Source of the DNA: Nitrosomonas sp.
GTDB lineage: Bacteria; Pseudomonadota; Gammaproteobacteria; Burkholderiales; Nitrosomonadaceae
Assembly: GCA_008015565.1 (NCBI GenBank)
Contig: SSFV01000067.1
Span: forward strand, 1 to 39,764
Length of the DNA: 39,764 bases
Reading direction: 5' to 3'
Notes under the pieces: generated by a model
The model's database searches: none
Told to the model about the DNA's origin: nothing
Seen by the model: only the letters and a program-made list of their open reading frames with translations
Made by a program: the position numbers and the translations under genes
In this document: one piece after another, positions 9,377 to 17,712 of the stretch
Layout of the letters: every line of letters starts with the position of its first letter
How positions within the stretch are numbered: position 1 is the first letter of the stretch

Positions 9377-9769
9377 TTATGCCGCTTCTCCTGTTTTTCT
9401 TAAACGATCGTTGATCGTTGCCAATAAACTTGCAGGCTCAACAGGTTTTTCTATAATACAGACCCATTCATGCGATCCATCTTCAAAATAGGGTCGTATC
9501 ATATCGCCTAAAGATGTCAGAAAAATAGCTTGTAATTTTGGGTAACGTTTATGTATTTGTGCATAAGTCGTTAAACCTGCATCCATTGATTCAACCATGA
9601 CATCGAGAATGGCTAAATCTGGTTGTTCTTTTGATTCATCTTGTAACGATTCGATAAAATCCTGCATGGAAAGATAACTGTCAACTTCATAGCCATTCTT
9701 AGTCAAGATACGTGAAACGGCTTCGCGAATATCTGGGTCATCGTCAACATGTGCAATTCGTGGTGCCAT
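9377..9769 (-). CDS. Single-domain (CheY-like) response regulator
   Basis: A 130-residue stand-alone receiver. Visible key residues: the acidic cluster D9-D11, phospho-acceptor D56 in LAILDVMVE, T85 in FLTSL and K108 in IEKPVEP. After the DVMVE strand it reads SMDAGL, where most receivers have P-x-x-D-G. There is no DNA-binding or enzymatic output domain, so it should act by protein contact or as a relay component. It is the first gene of a two-gene operon with the kinase at 7937-9361, and an AAGGAA ribosome-binding site lies about 10 nt upstream of the ATG. Its downstream target is not evident from the neighbourhood. Confidence 0.9.
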   Translation of the reverse strand: MAPRIAHVDDDPDIREAVSRILTKNGYEVDSYLSMQDFIESLQDESKEQPDLAILDVMVESMDAGLTTYAQIHKRYPKLQAIFLTSLGDMIRPYFEDGSHEWVCIIEKPVEPASLLATINDRLRKTGEAA

Positions 9770-10001
9770 AATAATTGATTTCCTTCTTTATGTTAGTTTG
9801 GTAAAACAAGGAGTGAGTAGATTCCATGTGTTTACTAAGGTTATTGCTCTTAGGATCTTAGTCCAGCAAACGTGAATAAAATGTGAATTTAAAATAACGG
9901 CATTTAAACATAAAAATGAATTCTTAGAATATTATCGGAAAATTTTAAGGCTTTCATTTAAATAGCTATCCGTTATTCATTTAACTAATTGTTTGGAATG
10001 T

Positions 10002-10856
10002 TCAATGCAGTGTCGATCCAGCTTCGCGAAATAGAGCATCAACTGCCAGTGCGTCTAGGCGATACTGGCGATTACAAATATCATCATTCACAATAACTTC
10101 TCCAAATTCTTTTAAAATTGAGTCAACTTCTTTGCGCCCCAGCGAACGCAGCATAGCATAAATTTTTGCAGTATCGTCGTGGCATCCGTAGTGAACCGAC
10201 TGTGCATTAAAAATACGAATAGCTTCTTGATTGAAGAGGTGGATTAGTAGTTCCTCAGCTGTACAATCTAATAAGGTTTGATCGAATACCGTTGCAGCCA
10301 GTGCTTCAGCACGAAACCATCCATCAGGATCATATTGATCCGTATCAGGTAATTTCTGCAACATTAAACCGAAAATAGATTGATCCGTAGCGATTAAAAA
10401 AAGTCGCGAAGGCAACTGTTCTGATTGTTTGAAATAATGTTCAAAAATTTCAGAGATATTATGGCCATCAAGCGGCACTATACTTTGATAGGCTTCACGC
10501 ATAGTGGGCATATCCAGTGTCAATAGTAACCGGCCGTTTCCCAGTAAATCAGATAGTTCCTGAGATTCTAGCGGTTGTTCGCATTTTACCATACCGCGGA
10601 TATGTAAACTTTCAGTGCAATCAATGACAAGCAGCGAAATCGGACCGCTTCCCATCAGTTGAATCGTCAATCGGCCAGGCTGCTTCAGGTTATTACTTAA
10701 TAGCAGTGTGGTGGCGCTTATTTCTCCAAGTAATCGTGCAACAGCATGCGGATAATCCCGTCCTGCCAGCATTTGCTGCCAAACTGAATCCAAATGCACT
10801 ATAGCGCCACGTATATCTAAATTTTCTAGGAGAAAGCGTTGTACGTAGTTATTCAT
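10002..10856 (-). CDS. hslO: Hsp33-family redox chaperone, variant zinc site
   Basis: Hsp33 is a cytoplasmic holdase activated by oxidation, which releases zinc from four cysteines (C-x-C and C-x-x-C) in the C-terminal domain. This 284-residue protein matches the family along its full length (for example RGAIVHLDSVWQQML near the N-terminus and AMLRSLGRKEVDSIL near the C-terminus). The redox switch is altered: the first pair reads C225-H-D227 and the second reads D258-D-I-C261. The spacing is identical to the canonical site, but one Cys in each pair is replaced by Asp. Two further Cys (C80, C92) and C198 lie elsewhere. The gene follows hypF by 39 nt on the same strand and may be read through from the hyp genes. 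An AGAGG ribosome-binding site precedes the ATG. Confidence 0.93.
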   Translation of the reverse strand: MNNYVQRFLLENLDIRGAIVHLDSVWQQMLAGRDYPHAVARLLGEISATTLLLSNNLKQPGRLTIQLMGSGPISLLVIDCTESLHIRGMVKCEQPLESQELSDLLGNGRLLLTLDMPTMREAYQSIVPLDGHNISEIFEHYFKQSEQLPSRLFLIATDQSIFGLMLQKLPDTDQYDPDGWFRAEALAATVFDQTLLDCTAEELLIHLFNQEAIRIFNAQSVHYGCHDDTAKIYAMLRSLGRKEVDSILKEFGEVIVNDDICNRQYRLDALAVDALFREAGSTLH

Positions 10857-10895
10857 ATTGAAAAACCTCTAAATAACAATTCACATGTGGGTATA

Positions 10896-12017
10896 TTACC
10901 GATGAATGCTTAGCAATGCTACCCATGCTTGACCTAATGCAATGGCACTATCATCGGGCTGTAACTGTTGACTACTCATTAATTTAAAAGGTGATTGAGT
11001 TAATCGCTGTTTTAATCCATTTCGCAATAATGAATTGTGAAAGCAACCTCCGCCAATTGCTAGTCTGGAAATATTATGCTGCCTGGCAGCTGTCTCAATC
11101 CATTCCGCTAATCCGGCTATCACAGTGGCATGAAACAATGCAGCAGCATAGGAAATCCCGTTCCTGGAATTCTGGCATTCAAGTAATGCCATAAGCAATG
11201 GCATAAAGTCAAGATTATTGTCTTCTGTAATGGAGTAACCTTGTGGTAGAGCCGATACTTCACCATGGTTTTGAGCTAATTGTTGTAATTGCATGGCTGC
11301 TTGTGCCTCGTGTGATTGAATTAGCGCAATGTTCAATAAACCCGCTGCGGCGTCAAACAATCTTCCCATGCTTGATGTTTGTGGGCAGTTGAAATTGCTG
11401 GCTAGCATGGCAACAACCGTTTTGACGGCAGGTTGATCTGCGAATCGTAGATAAATTTCATCCCAGCAATTCAGCTTTGCTAAAGCGGCAGCGGCCATGC
11501 GCCAAGGTTGCTGCGCAGCGCGATCACCGCCGGGAAGCGCTAACGTTGTCAAGTGCCCTAGCCGGTCAAAGCGGGTGCCATCTACTCGCAATAATTCTCC
11601 ACCCCAAAGTGTGCTATCCAAACCTAATCCAACACCATCTAACACCAATCCTAGTACCGGTTCAATTAATTGATGCTCGGCACATATTGCGGCAATATGG
11701 GCATGATGGTGTTGCACTGCTAAAACTGGAATTTGATATTGTTGAGCAAAAAGCTCTGCAAATTGTGTACTATAAAAATCCGGATGCAAATCATGCGTAA
11801 TAATTTCAGGTTGCACAGAATATTTTTTACACATATGTAAAACTGTTTTATCAAATTGATACCTGGCTTCGGCATTACTTAGATCGCCAATCAGTGGTGA
11901 AAGATATGCGCTATCATTTTTCGTTAAGCAAATTGTATTTTTTAACCAAGCACCACAAGCTAGAACAGAGGGGCCTTTAATTGCCAGCGTAATTTCTATT
12001 TTACTCGGATAAATCAA
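10896..12017 (-). CDS. hypF: Truncated HypF: carbamoyltransferase (Kae1-like) domain only
   Basis: HypF makes the thiocarboxamide on HypE that becomes the cyanide ligands of [NiFe]-hydrogenase. Full HypF proteins are about 750 residues (acylphosphatase, zinc fingers, YrdC-like and Kae1-like domains). This one has 373 residues and consists only of the Kae1-like part: WLKNTICL near residue 24, metal-ligand region VQHHHAHIAAICAEH (about 101-115), GLVLDGVGLG and the C-terminal AIGGGCFHNSLL and DDSAIALGQAW. It starts (TTG at 12017, no clear ribosome-binding site) 19 nt after hypB, so the N-terminal half is absent rather than interrupted. Naturally short HypF proteins exist (HypF1 of Ralstonia eutropha is similarly short). 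Translation is probably coupled to hypB. Confidence 0.88.
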   Translation of the reverse strand: MIYPSKIEITLAIKGPSVLACGAWLKNTICLTKNDSAYLSPLIGDLSNAEARYQFDKTVLHMCKKYSVQPEIITHDLHPDFYSTQFAELFAQQYQIPVLAVQHHHAHIAAICAEHQLIEPVLGLVLDGVGLGLDSTLWGGELLRVDGTRFDRLGHLTTLALPGGDRAAQQPWRMAAAALAKLNCWDEIYLRFADQPAVKTVVAMLASNFNCPQTSSMGRLFDAAAGLLNIALIQSHEAQAAMQLQQLAQNHGEVSALPQGYSITEDNNLDFMPLLMALLECQNSRNGISYAAALFHATVIAGLAEWIETAARQHNISRLAIGGGCFHNSLLRNGLKQRLTQSPFKLMSSQQLQPDDSAIALGQAWVALLSIHR

Positions 12018-12036
12018 GACTAAAATTAGTGAGAGA

Positions 12037-12915
12037 TTACGTTGTTATTGCAGCGCGGCGGTAACCAGCCAGAATCCAACTAATCCATGATGACATGCCT
12101 GTACTTTGGATGGCTGATAACTCAATTACAGGTAAGTCCGGATGGATACGCTGTGCATAGTTGGTTGCTAAATCAATATTAAAAACTAAGTATGGCAATA
12201 AATCACATTTATTGAGCAGCATCAAATCAGCAACATGAAACATGTCTGGATATTTTAATGGCTTGTCTTCACCCTCAGTGACCGACAAAATGACCACTTT
12301 ATGCGCTTCACCAAGATCGAAAGCGGATGGGCAAACCAAATTGCCAACATTCTCGATGAATAGCAGGCTGTTGTTCATCATTGGCAATTGTTGAATTGCT
12401 TGATTAATCATTTGAGCACTAAGATGGCAGCCTTTGCCGGTGTTGATTTGTATCACCGGAACACCTGTAGCACGGATACGCGCCGCATCGTGATCAGTTT
12501 GCTGATCACCTTCTATTACCGCGATGGGCAGTTGGTTCTGTAGCATCTGCAGGGTTTTAACAAGCAGAGTAGTTTTGCCAGAACCTGGGCTGGAAAGTAA
12601 ATTTAGTACAAAAATGCCATGCCTGCTGAAGTAACGGCGGTTCTTGGCGGCATAATGGTTATTTTTCGTAAGAATGTCACGCTCAATTTTTATTATTCTT
12701 GTCTGACTCAGGTCGGGAACATGGGAGTATGTACTGTTGGTTTTCCGCTGAACGGTATTCGGAAATTGACCAAAAATAGGCACTTGAATATTTTTATGAG
12801 AGTGAGTGTGTTCGAATGGACGATAAAGCAATGGCTTATCGGGGTGCTGATGCCATTGCAAAGTTTTACCATTTATGCGTGCCGGGCCAATGCCGCATCC
12901 ACAAGTTGTGCACAT
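12037..12915 (-). CDS. hypB: Hydrogenase nickel-insertion GTPase HypB
   Basis: HypB is the GTPase that, with HypA, loads nickel into the large subunit of [NiFe]-hydrogenase in the cytoplasm. The N-terminus has the high-affinity nickel motif C2-T-T-C5-G-C7. It is followed by a His-containing linker (about 20-65, including HTHSHK) that is much shorter than the poly-His tracts of some homologues. The G domain starts near 100 with the P-loop SPGSGKTT (109-116), then [10 protein letters not shown], the dimer-interface metal site [13 protein letters not shown] and NKCD for guanine recognition. Length (292 aa) is normal. It lies between hypA (12-nt gap) and hypF (19-nt gap) in one transcription unit, with AGAGGAA just before the ATG. 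Confidence 0.96.
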   Translation of the reverse strand: MCTTCGCGIGPARINGKTLQWHQHPDKPLLYRPFEHTHSHKNIQVPIFGQFPNTVQRKTNSTYSHVPDLSQTRIIKIERDILTKNNHYAAKNRRYFSRHGIFVLNLLSSPGSGKTTLLVKTLQMLQNQLPIAVIEGDQQTDHDAARIRATGVPVIQINTGKGCHLSAQMINQAIQQLPMMNNSLLFIENVGNLVCPSAFDLGEAHKVVILSVTEGEDKPLKYPDMFHVADLMLLNKCDLLPYLVFNIDLATNYAQRIHPDLPVIELSAIQSTGMSSWISWILAGYRRAAITT

Positions 12916-12927
12916 AGCGTTCCTCTT

Positions 12928-13269
12928 TTATGCTACTTCCAATTCCTTGATTCGCATACAGTCGCCTGCGGTAATCTGCCAGTTGCAGCAACGACAGTGA
13001 GGGCAAACTTCATAGTAAGAAGCGATCGGAATCTTGAGTTTGCATTCTTTGCATATAGCTTGCCCCGCTATTTCGATTATTTCCAGCTTAGCCTGGTAAG
13101 CGATACTACCCTGTGTCACCACATCAAAATAAAAGCGTAGCGATGCTTGCTCTACGCAGGCCAATTGCCCGATTTCCAGCCAAACTGTTTTAACTATCGT
13201 AAATGATTGCTGGCGTGCGGCTTCTTCAATAAGTTGTACGATATTTTCCGCCAGTGACATTTCATGCAT
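12928..13269 (-). CDS. hypA: Hydrogenase nickel-incorporation protein HypA
   Basis: HypA (113 aa) delivers nickel with HypB during hydrogenase maturation. It begins MHEMSLAENIV, with the nickel-binding N-terminal amine and H2. The zinc site is formed by C73-x-x-C76 and C89-P-H-C92; two extra cysteines follow (C94, C95). An AGGG ribosome-binding site lies 8 nt before the ATG. It follows the maturation protease gene by 28 nt and precedes hypB by 12 nt, so the genes form one operon. HypA/HybF paralogues cannot be told apart by sequence alone, but the hydrogenase role is secure from the context. Confidence 0.95.
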   Translation of the reverse strand: MHEMSLAENIVQLIEEAARQQSFTIVKTVWLEIGQLACVEQASLRFYFDVVTQGSIAYQAKLEIIEIAGQAICKECKLKIPIASYYEVCPHCRCCNWQITAGDCMRIKELEVA

Positions 13270-13297
13270 TGCATATTCCCTGATAAAATCGCCCTAT

Positions 13298-13735
13298 CTA
13301 GAGTAAATGCCGTTGCCGTAAGTAGTTAAGCGCTGCGCTAAGATTGCTATTTGCCTGTTTACTCAAAGTATCGCCCAATTCAAAATCGTAGCCGCGAATG
13401 CGTAACAGAATACCAGGTGGAGCTTTACGCTGATATATTTGCTGAAAAATAAACAGCAGTGCGGCTGGTGTTAACGCATGGCTGGTATAGCTGTCATCTT
13501 TTTCGGGATATATATCAGTGACTAAAAATGGTTCATCGCATGATACATCGGCGTCCACAAACAATATCTGCTGGAATCCAATAAAGTCACAAGTATGCTC
13601 GATCAAAAGTTGCATATCAGTGAGGCAAGTAACATCGGTTAGTCCCCATTGATTTATTTTCTCAATCAAAAGTGGTCCTAATGCATCATCACCACGCCCA
13701 GGATTTCCATAACCAAATAGCAGTAATTTTGACAT
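13298..13735 (-). CDS. Hydrogenase maturation protease (HyaD/HoxW family)
   Basis: A nickel-dependent endopeptidase that removes the C-terminal tail of the hydrogenase large subunit after metal insertion. The family signature GYGNPGRGDDALGP is at the N-terminus. The other expected metal ligands are visible as Asp in FVDADVS and His in YTSHALTP. Starting at the ATG at 13735 gives about 145 residues, matching the family; a GTG at 13750 would add five residues. Neither has ideally placed Shine-Dalgarno spacing (an AGGGG lies 2 nt from the GTG and 17 nt from the ATG). It is the first gene of the hyp operon. The cognate hydrogenase structural genes are not in this window, so assignment to HoxW, HyaD or HycI is not possible. 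Confidence 0.9.
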   Translation of the reverse strand: MSKLLLFGYGNPGRGDDALGPLLIEKINQWGLTDVTCLTDMQLLIEHTCDFIGFQQILFVDADVSCDEPFLVTDIYPEKDDSYTSHALTPAALLFIFQQIYQRKAPPGILLRIRGYDFELGDTLSKQANSNLSAALNYLRQRHLL

Positions 13736-13810
13736 AGATTGAATACGCACAGCCCCTTTGCTAGTATACCGCTATATCAAATAATAAACTGTTTTCACTA
13801 TAAAAGAACT

Positions 13811-14011
13811 ATGCAGCAATTGTTAATGACACTTGGAATTGTACTACTGTTGCTGGGTATTTTATGGCCTTGGTTATCGCAATTGCCATTTGGCCGTTTA
13901 CCAGGCGATATCTACATTGAACGTGAAAACTTCAGCTTTTATTTTCCATTGGTGACTGGTTTGTTGATTTCCATCGTATTGACATTATTACTCTGGTGGT
14001 TACGTAAATAG
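13811..14011 (+). CDS. DUF2905 small membrane protein
   Basis: A 66-residue protein of the DUF2905 family: two hydrophobic segments (about 5-20 and 43-62) flank the conserved motif PFGRLPGDI and a short ERENFSFYFPL stretch. The ATG at 13811 gives the normal family length; an upstream in-frame start near 13739 would add an unconserved 24-residue extension and run into the divergent hydrogenase-protease promoter. It is transcribed away from the hyp operon, with about 75 nt between start codons. The molecular function of the family is not known; it should sit in the inner membrane. Confidence 0.85.
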   Translation: MQQLLMTLGIVLLLLGILWPWLSQLPFGRLPGDIYIERENFSFYFPLVTGLLISIVLTLLLWWLRK

Positions 14012-14405
14012 TCGTAAACGGTTTTTGAAGTATGGATTTTTTGAACTTTGAAATGGTGTCGTAAATTGCCGCCAGATAAAAAGCCGCTGAATAAGCCGTT
14101 ATCGCTAAGTATTATTGAAATAATTCAAGTTGCAGATTGCTGATTCAAATAATTTAACGTCTCGTTTCGATATGATTTGGGAAGTTAAAAATGTTAATTA
14201 CATTGTTTTGCATAACTGCGGCAAACTCCAATTCAATTTAATAAATTATGAAAATATTCTTAAATCAAGCAACTACTTGAAATTCAGAGTTCAGTGGTCG
14301 CGTTCACTGTACCATAATGCTGCTACTAAAAACAGCTAGAATATTAGTGGATAACACCATGCAATTTATGAAATGCCAACCCTTTGATGAATTTAAGGAA
14401 AAATC
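14012..14405. other. Intergenic region before monooxygenase gene
   Basis: About 390 AT-rich bases. It should contain the promoter of the two-gene operon that starts at 14406. I see only a short ORF (14130-14339) with no ribosome-binding site and no recognisable product, and no clear terminator hairpin after the DUF2905 gene. Confidence 0.45.
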
Positions 14406-14708
14406 ATGTATGTAACCATTGTCTATGTTTCGGTCAAAGCGGAGAAAGTCGAAATGTTCAAAGAAGTTTCCCGGATAAATCACGAGAATTCTATCCGCGA
14501 GCCTGGGAATGTTCGTTTTGATATTTTGCAATCTACCGATGATCCGTCGAAATTTGTTTTTTATGAAGCCTATAAAACACTGAAAGATGCCGCTGCTCAT
14601 AAAGAAACTTCGCATTATCTAATGTGGCGAGACACTGTTGCAGATTGGATGACTGAACCTCGCAAAGGCGTTACGTATCACGGTTTATATCCAATTGCGC
14701 ACAGCTAA
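14406..14708 (+). CDS. ABM-family (antibiotic biosynthesis monooxygenase-like) protein
   Basis: A 100-residue single-domain ABM-fold protein. It begins MYVTIVYVSVKAEKVEMFKEV and shows the typical REPGNVRFDILQ strand, the FVFYEAYKTLKDAAAHKET segment with its conserved His, and a C-terminal HYLMWRDTV helix. The family includes LsrG (phospho-AI-2 isomerase), YgiN (quinol monooxygenase) and haem-degrading enzymes; this sequence looks closest to the LsrG/YgiN branch, but the substrate cannot be read off. The ribosome-binding site AAGGAA is 5 nt from the ATG. Its stop codon overlaps the start of the alcohol dehydrogenase gene by 1 nt (TAATG), so the two are translationally coupled and probably act on the same pathway. 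Confidence 0.87.
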   Translation: MYVTIVYVSVKAEKVEMFKEVSRINHENSIREPGNVRFDILQSTDDPSKFVFYEAYKTLKDAAAHKETSHYLMWRDTVADWMTEPRKGVTYHGLYPIAHS

Positions 14709-15892
14709 TGTTTAATTTTTCCATCGCTCGATTGCCGCGTATCGAATTTGGTTCAGGTAGCTTAAAGAAAGTACCTGACATTATTGCCGGTTATGGGTCA
14801 CGTATTCTATTAATTACTGGCGCGCAATCCTTTATTAGTACTGGTCATTGGCAAATTTTTGTAGATCAGCTTCATCAACGTTCAATCAGCTGGCAGCATT
14901 GTAGAATAGCGGAAGAACCTTCTCCCGTGCTGGTAGATAATCTAGTTAAGACTTACAGCAACGATAAGTTCGATGTTGTCGTTGGTATAGGTGGAGGCAG
15001 TGCGTTAGATACTGCGAAAGCGGTCGCCGGGCTGTTAAAAGAACAACGTACAGTTATGGATTTCTTGGAAGGTGTCGGGCCTGAATTACCTTATAGAGGT
15101 CCTGCAGTTCCTTTCATTGCGGTGCCAACTACGGCAGGCACAGGTAGCGAGGCAACTAAAAACGCTGTGCTTAGCGTGCAAGGTGAGAATGGTTTTAAGA
15201 AATCTTTTCGTCATGAAACATTAGTCGCTGAATATGCTATTGTGGATTCTGATTTATTAACGAGTTGTCCGCCGAGTGTAATTGCGGCTAACGGCATGGA
15301 TGCCCTAACCCAGCTACTGGAATCCTTCGTTTCGACTAAATCCAACGCATTAACCGATGCACTAGCGATCAGCGGCTTACACGCCATTAGGAATGCATTA
15401 ATTCCATTGTTCCAAAGAACTGGCAACGTTCATGAACATCAAGAGCAGATGGCTTACGCCGCGCTACTGTCTGGCATTACTCTCGCGCAAGTTGGGCTTG
15501 GCTCAGTGCACGGTCTTGCATCTCCGTTAGGTGCCTTTTATCGGATTCCGCACGGTGTGATATGCGGAACGCTTGTGGCTTCTGCTACCCGCATGAATAT
15601 CCTCAGTATGACGATGCGCGAATCCAATAATAAAGCGCTGGCAAAATACATACAGGTAGCGGAGATTCTTTGTCAGAAGCGCTTTACGAATTCACAAGCT
15701 GCTTTTGATGCTTTGATTAATTTACTATTCGAATGGACACATGAACTTTCACTGCCGCGTCTATCTTTTTTTGGATTGCAGGAGGGTGCGCTGGATAAAG
15801 TTATTGCCAATTGCCGGGGCAGCAGCATGAAAACCAACCCTATTGTCTTAACTGATTCTGAAGTTAGGCAAATTCTACTGGAAAGACTGTGA
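14708..15892 (+). CDS. Iron-type (group III) alcohol dehydrogenase family protein
   Basis: A 394-residue NAD(P)-dependent oxidoreductase of the Fe-ADH/maleylacetate reductase superfamily. Visible: the dinucleotide-binding GIGGGSALDTAKAVAG, VPTTAGTGSEATKNAVL, and the metal region GMDALTQLLESF (D198, Q202) with HGLASPLGAFYRIPHG (H268 and H282). In FucO-type enzymes the residue at Q202 is a His ligand (D-x-x-x-H), so here one of the four standard ligands is Gln while the other three are kept. The start overlaps the preceding ABM gene. Probable reactions are reduction of an aldehyde or ketone, or of a maleylacetate-type substrate; the true substrate is unknown. Confidence 0.9.
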   Translation: MFNFSIARLPRIEFGSGSLKKVPDIIAGYGSRILLITGAQSFISTGHWQIFVDQLHQRSISWQHCRIAEEPSPVLVDNLVKTYSNDKFDVVVGIGGGSALDTAKAVAGLLKEQRTVMDFLEGVGPELPYRGPAVPFIAVPTTAGTGSEATKNAVLSVQGENGFKKSFRHETLVAEYAIVDSDLLTSCPPSVIAANGMDALTQLLESFVSTKSNALTDALAISGLHAIRNALIPLFQRTGNVHEHQEQMAYAALLSGITLAQVGLGSVHGLASPLGAFYRIPHGVICGTLVASATRMNILSMTMRESNNKALAKYIQVAEILCQKRFTNSQAAFDALINLLFEWTHELSLPRLSFFGLQEGALDKVIANCRGSSMKTNPIVLTDSEVRQILLERL

Positions 15893-15974
15893 TTTAACCT
15901 TATTTTCTATTCTATGAATTAAGAAGATTGATCCAGCGGGATTGAAAAGATATTGTTATTGCTTGTATCAGCAA

Positions 15975-17657
15975 TCAGTTAGCTGCTCGAGCGATTGCGA
16001 TCACAATTGCAAAAATAAAGAAAATAGAAAACCAATGATTTTGGTGGCGATTGCGTATAGTAATTTTCATTGCTAGATAAAAAGGAATAGTCATCAAAAA
16101 TGCTTGTTGCACAGCTGGAGGAATGAGGGAATTTAACATTAATTCATCAATTAGTACAAAAGCCACAAAAGAGCAAATAAGTAGTACCAATAGTTCGAAG
16201 TCCGGCGTAAAAAGGATATTATTATATCGGGCGAAAAGTAGAATAAATAACACCCATGTTAATGTTACCACTGACAATACATTTATATATCCAGCCAACC
16301 AAGATACATCATCCAAAAAAGAAAGGTTGTAAATTACTAATACTGTAAAGGCGCTTAGAAAGAAAATACCGTGTTGAATACTTTGATCTCCAGCGCGCCG
16401 GGTACGAAATGAGAAAAACACCATTAATGCTGCTAAGCAAGATAGCCCTAGAACTTTACTGCTATCCAAAGTGAGCAGTGGGGCCAATGCTACGGGAAGT
16501 AGTAATGCTACATAAATCGAAATTCCAATGGGCGATACAGTTACTCTAAGCCAATGAGTTAGCCGTTTGAAAAGATCGATCCTCTGAATCGAATCGTGGT
16601 AGCGATCAACAATAACATTGTAATAATTTTTTATTCCTTCTATGAAAGAGACTGGAAAAAGAATTAGTAACCCCCCCAAACTAATAAAGCTCAAAAATAT
16701 CATCCATTCAGGTTTGTCATATAACGTTATCGACATTAAACCGAAGCAAAACATTTCAAAATATAAGATCATTACGACCGCCGGATGAGACAAACCAGCA
16801 TCAAATAATCGATGGTGTCGATGAGATCGATCCGGAAAGAATGGATTATGTTGGCGATATAAACGTTGCATCATCACCACCAGCAAATCCCATAGTGGTA
16901 ATGCTATTACCATTGCGAGAGCAAAAAGGGATAATTGCGATTGTGATTCAAAATGATTTAATCCGATCAACAGTACTGCCAGTGTATAACCTAGTACCAT
17001 ACTGCCACTATCACCCATAAACACTCTGGTTGGGTAACAGTTATATCGCATAAAGCCCATGGTCGAACCAATGAGTACGATAATTATTATTAATAAGTGC
17101 TCTTGATGCGCAATCCATGCAAAATATCCAAAAAATACCGCTGCAATGATAGAAATTCCACCTGCTAAACCATCTAGGCCATCAGCAAAATTAAACGCAT
17201 TGATCGTGCCCACTAAGAACAAGATGGTAAAGACATACGATCCTTCTCCTAAAGGAATATCCCCTATGCCAATAACATCTCCTATTGTTTCGATCTTCAT
17301 ATCACTGAAGTAGATAAATATCAAAGCGGCTAATATTTGCCCAACGAATTTCCAACGTGGCGAAATTTCCATGATATCGTCAATGATACCGGTAACGATA
17401 ATGATCAACATGCCTAGCAAAAAGGCTATCATGAAAGAATTCAAAGGCAGGAAAGCCAAGCAATTTGCTATCAAACTGATAGATATTGCCAAGCCACCTA
17501 TTCTAGGTGTTGGTGTTTTGTGAACACTCCTGTGCTTTGGAATATCTATTGCCTTAATCCGATGAGCTAGCCTGGAAACAACAGGCATCATCAGCATAGA
17601 CAAAAAAATTGAAGCACTTAAGATAAGTCCGAGTAACTCGAGAGAAATTTCCATCAT
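15975..17657 (-). CDS. WecA/MraY-family phospho-sugar transferase with C-terminal membrane extension
   Basis: A 560-residue polytopic membrane protein. Residues about 1-330 are a glycosyltransferase family 4 (WecA/Rfe-like) domain that links a sugar-1-phosphate to undecaprenyl phosphate. Motifs: RIGGLAIS, the Asp pair in GIIDDIMEISPRWK, FNFADGLDGLAGG, MGDSGSMVLGY and the His-rich cytoplasmic loop PDRSHRHHRLFDAG. WecA proteins usually end near 350 residues. Here about 200 further residues form roughly seven more hydrophobic segments with no motif I recognise. It is 55 nt downstream of the polysaccharide deacetylase gene, so it probably starts lipid-linked synthesis of an exopolysaccharide. No other glycosyltransferases or Wzx/Wzy genes are nearby. 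Confidence 0.88.
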   Translation of the reverse strand: MMEISLELLGLILSASIFLSMLMMPVVSRLAHRIKAIDIPKHRSVHKTPTPRIGGLAISISLIANCLAFLPLNSFMIAFLLGMLIIIVTGIIDDIMEISPRWKFVGQILAALIFIYFSDMKIETIGDVIGIGDIPLGEGSYVFTILFLVGTINAFNFADGLDGLAGGISIIAAVFFGYFAWIAHQEHLLIIIIVLIGSTMGFMRYNCYPTRVFMGDSGSMVLGYTLAVLLIGLNHFESQSQLSLFALAMVIALPLWDLLVVMMQRLYRQHNPFFPDRSHRHHRLFDAGLSHPAVVMILYFEMFCFGLMSITLYDKPEWMIFLSFISLGGLLILFPVSFIEGIKNYYNVIVDRYHDSIQRIDLFKRLTHWLRVTVSPIGISIYVALLLPVALAPLLTLDSSKVLGLSCLAALMVFFSFRTRRAGDQSIQHGIFFLSAFTVLVIYNLSFLDDVSWLAGYINVLSVVTLTWVLFILLFARYNNILFTPDFELLVLLICSFVAFVLIDELMLNSLIPPAVQQAFLMTIPFYLAMKITIRNRHQNHWFSIFFIFAIVIAIARAAN

Positions 17658-17712
17658 CAGTAGTACAAAATTTCGCTAAGAAACTTACAGATTTTTATTA
17701 ACTACAAATCTT

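Noticed and set aside
14130-14339. Plus-strand ORF of 69 codons before the ABM gene
   Set aside because: AT-rich, non-ATG start, no ribosome-binding site and no protein-like motif; treated as intergenic.
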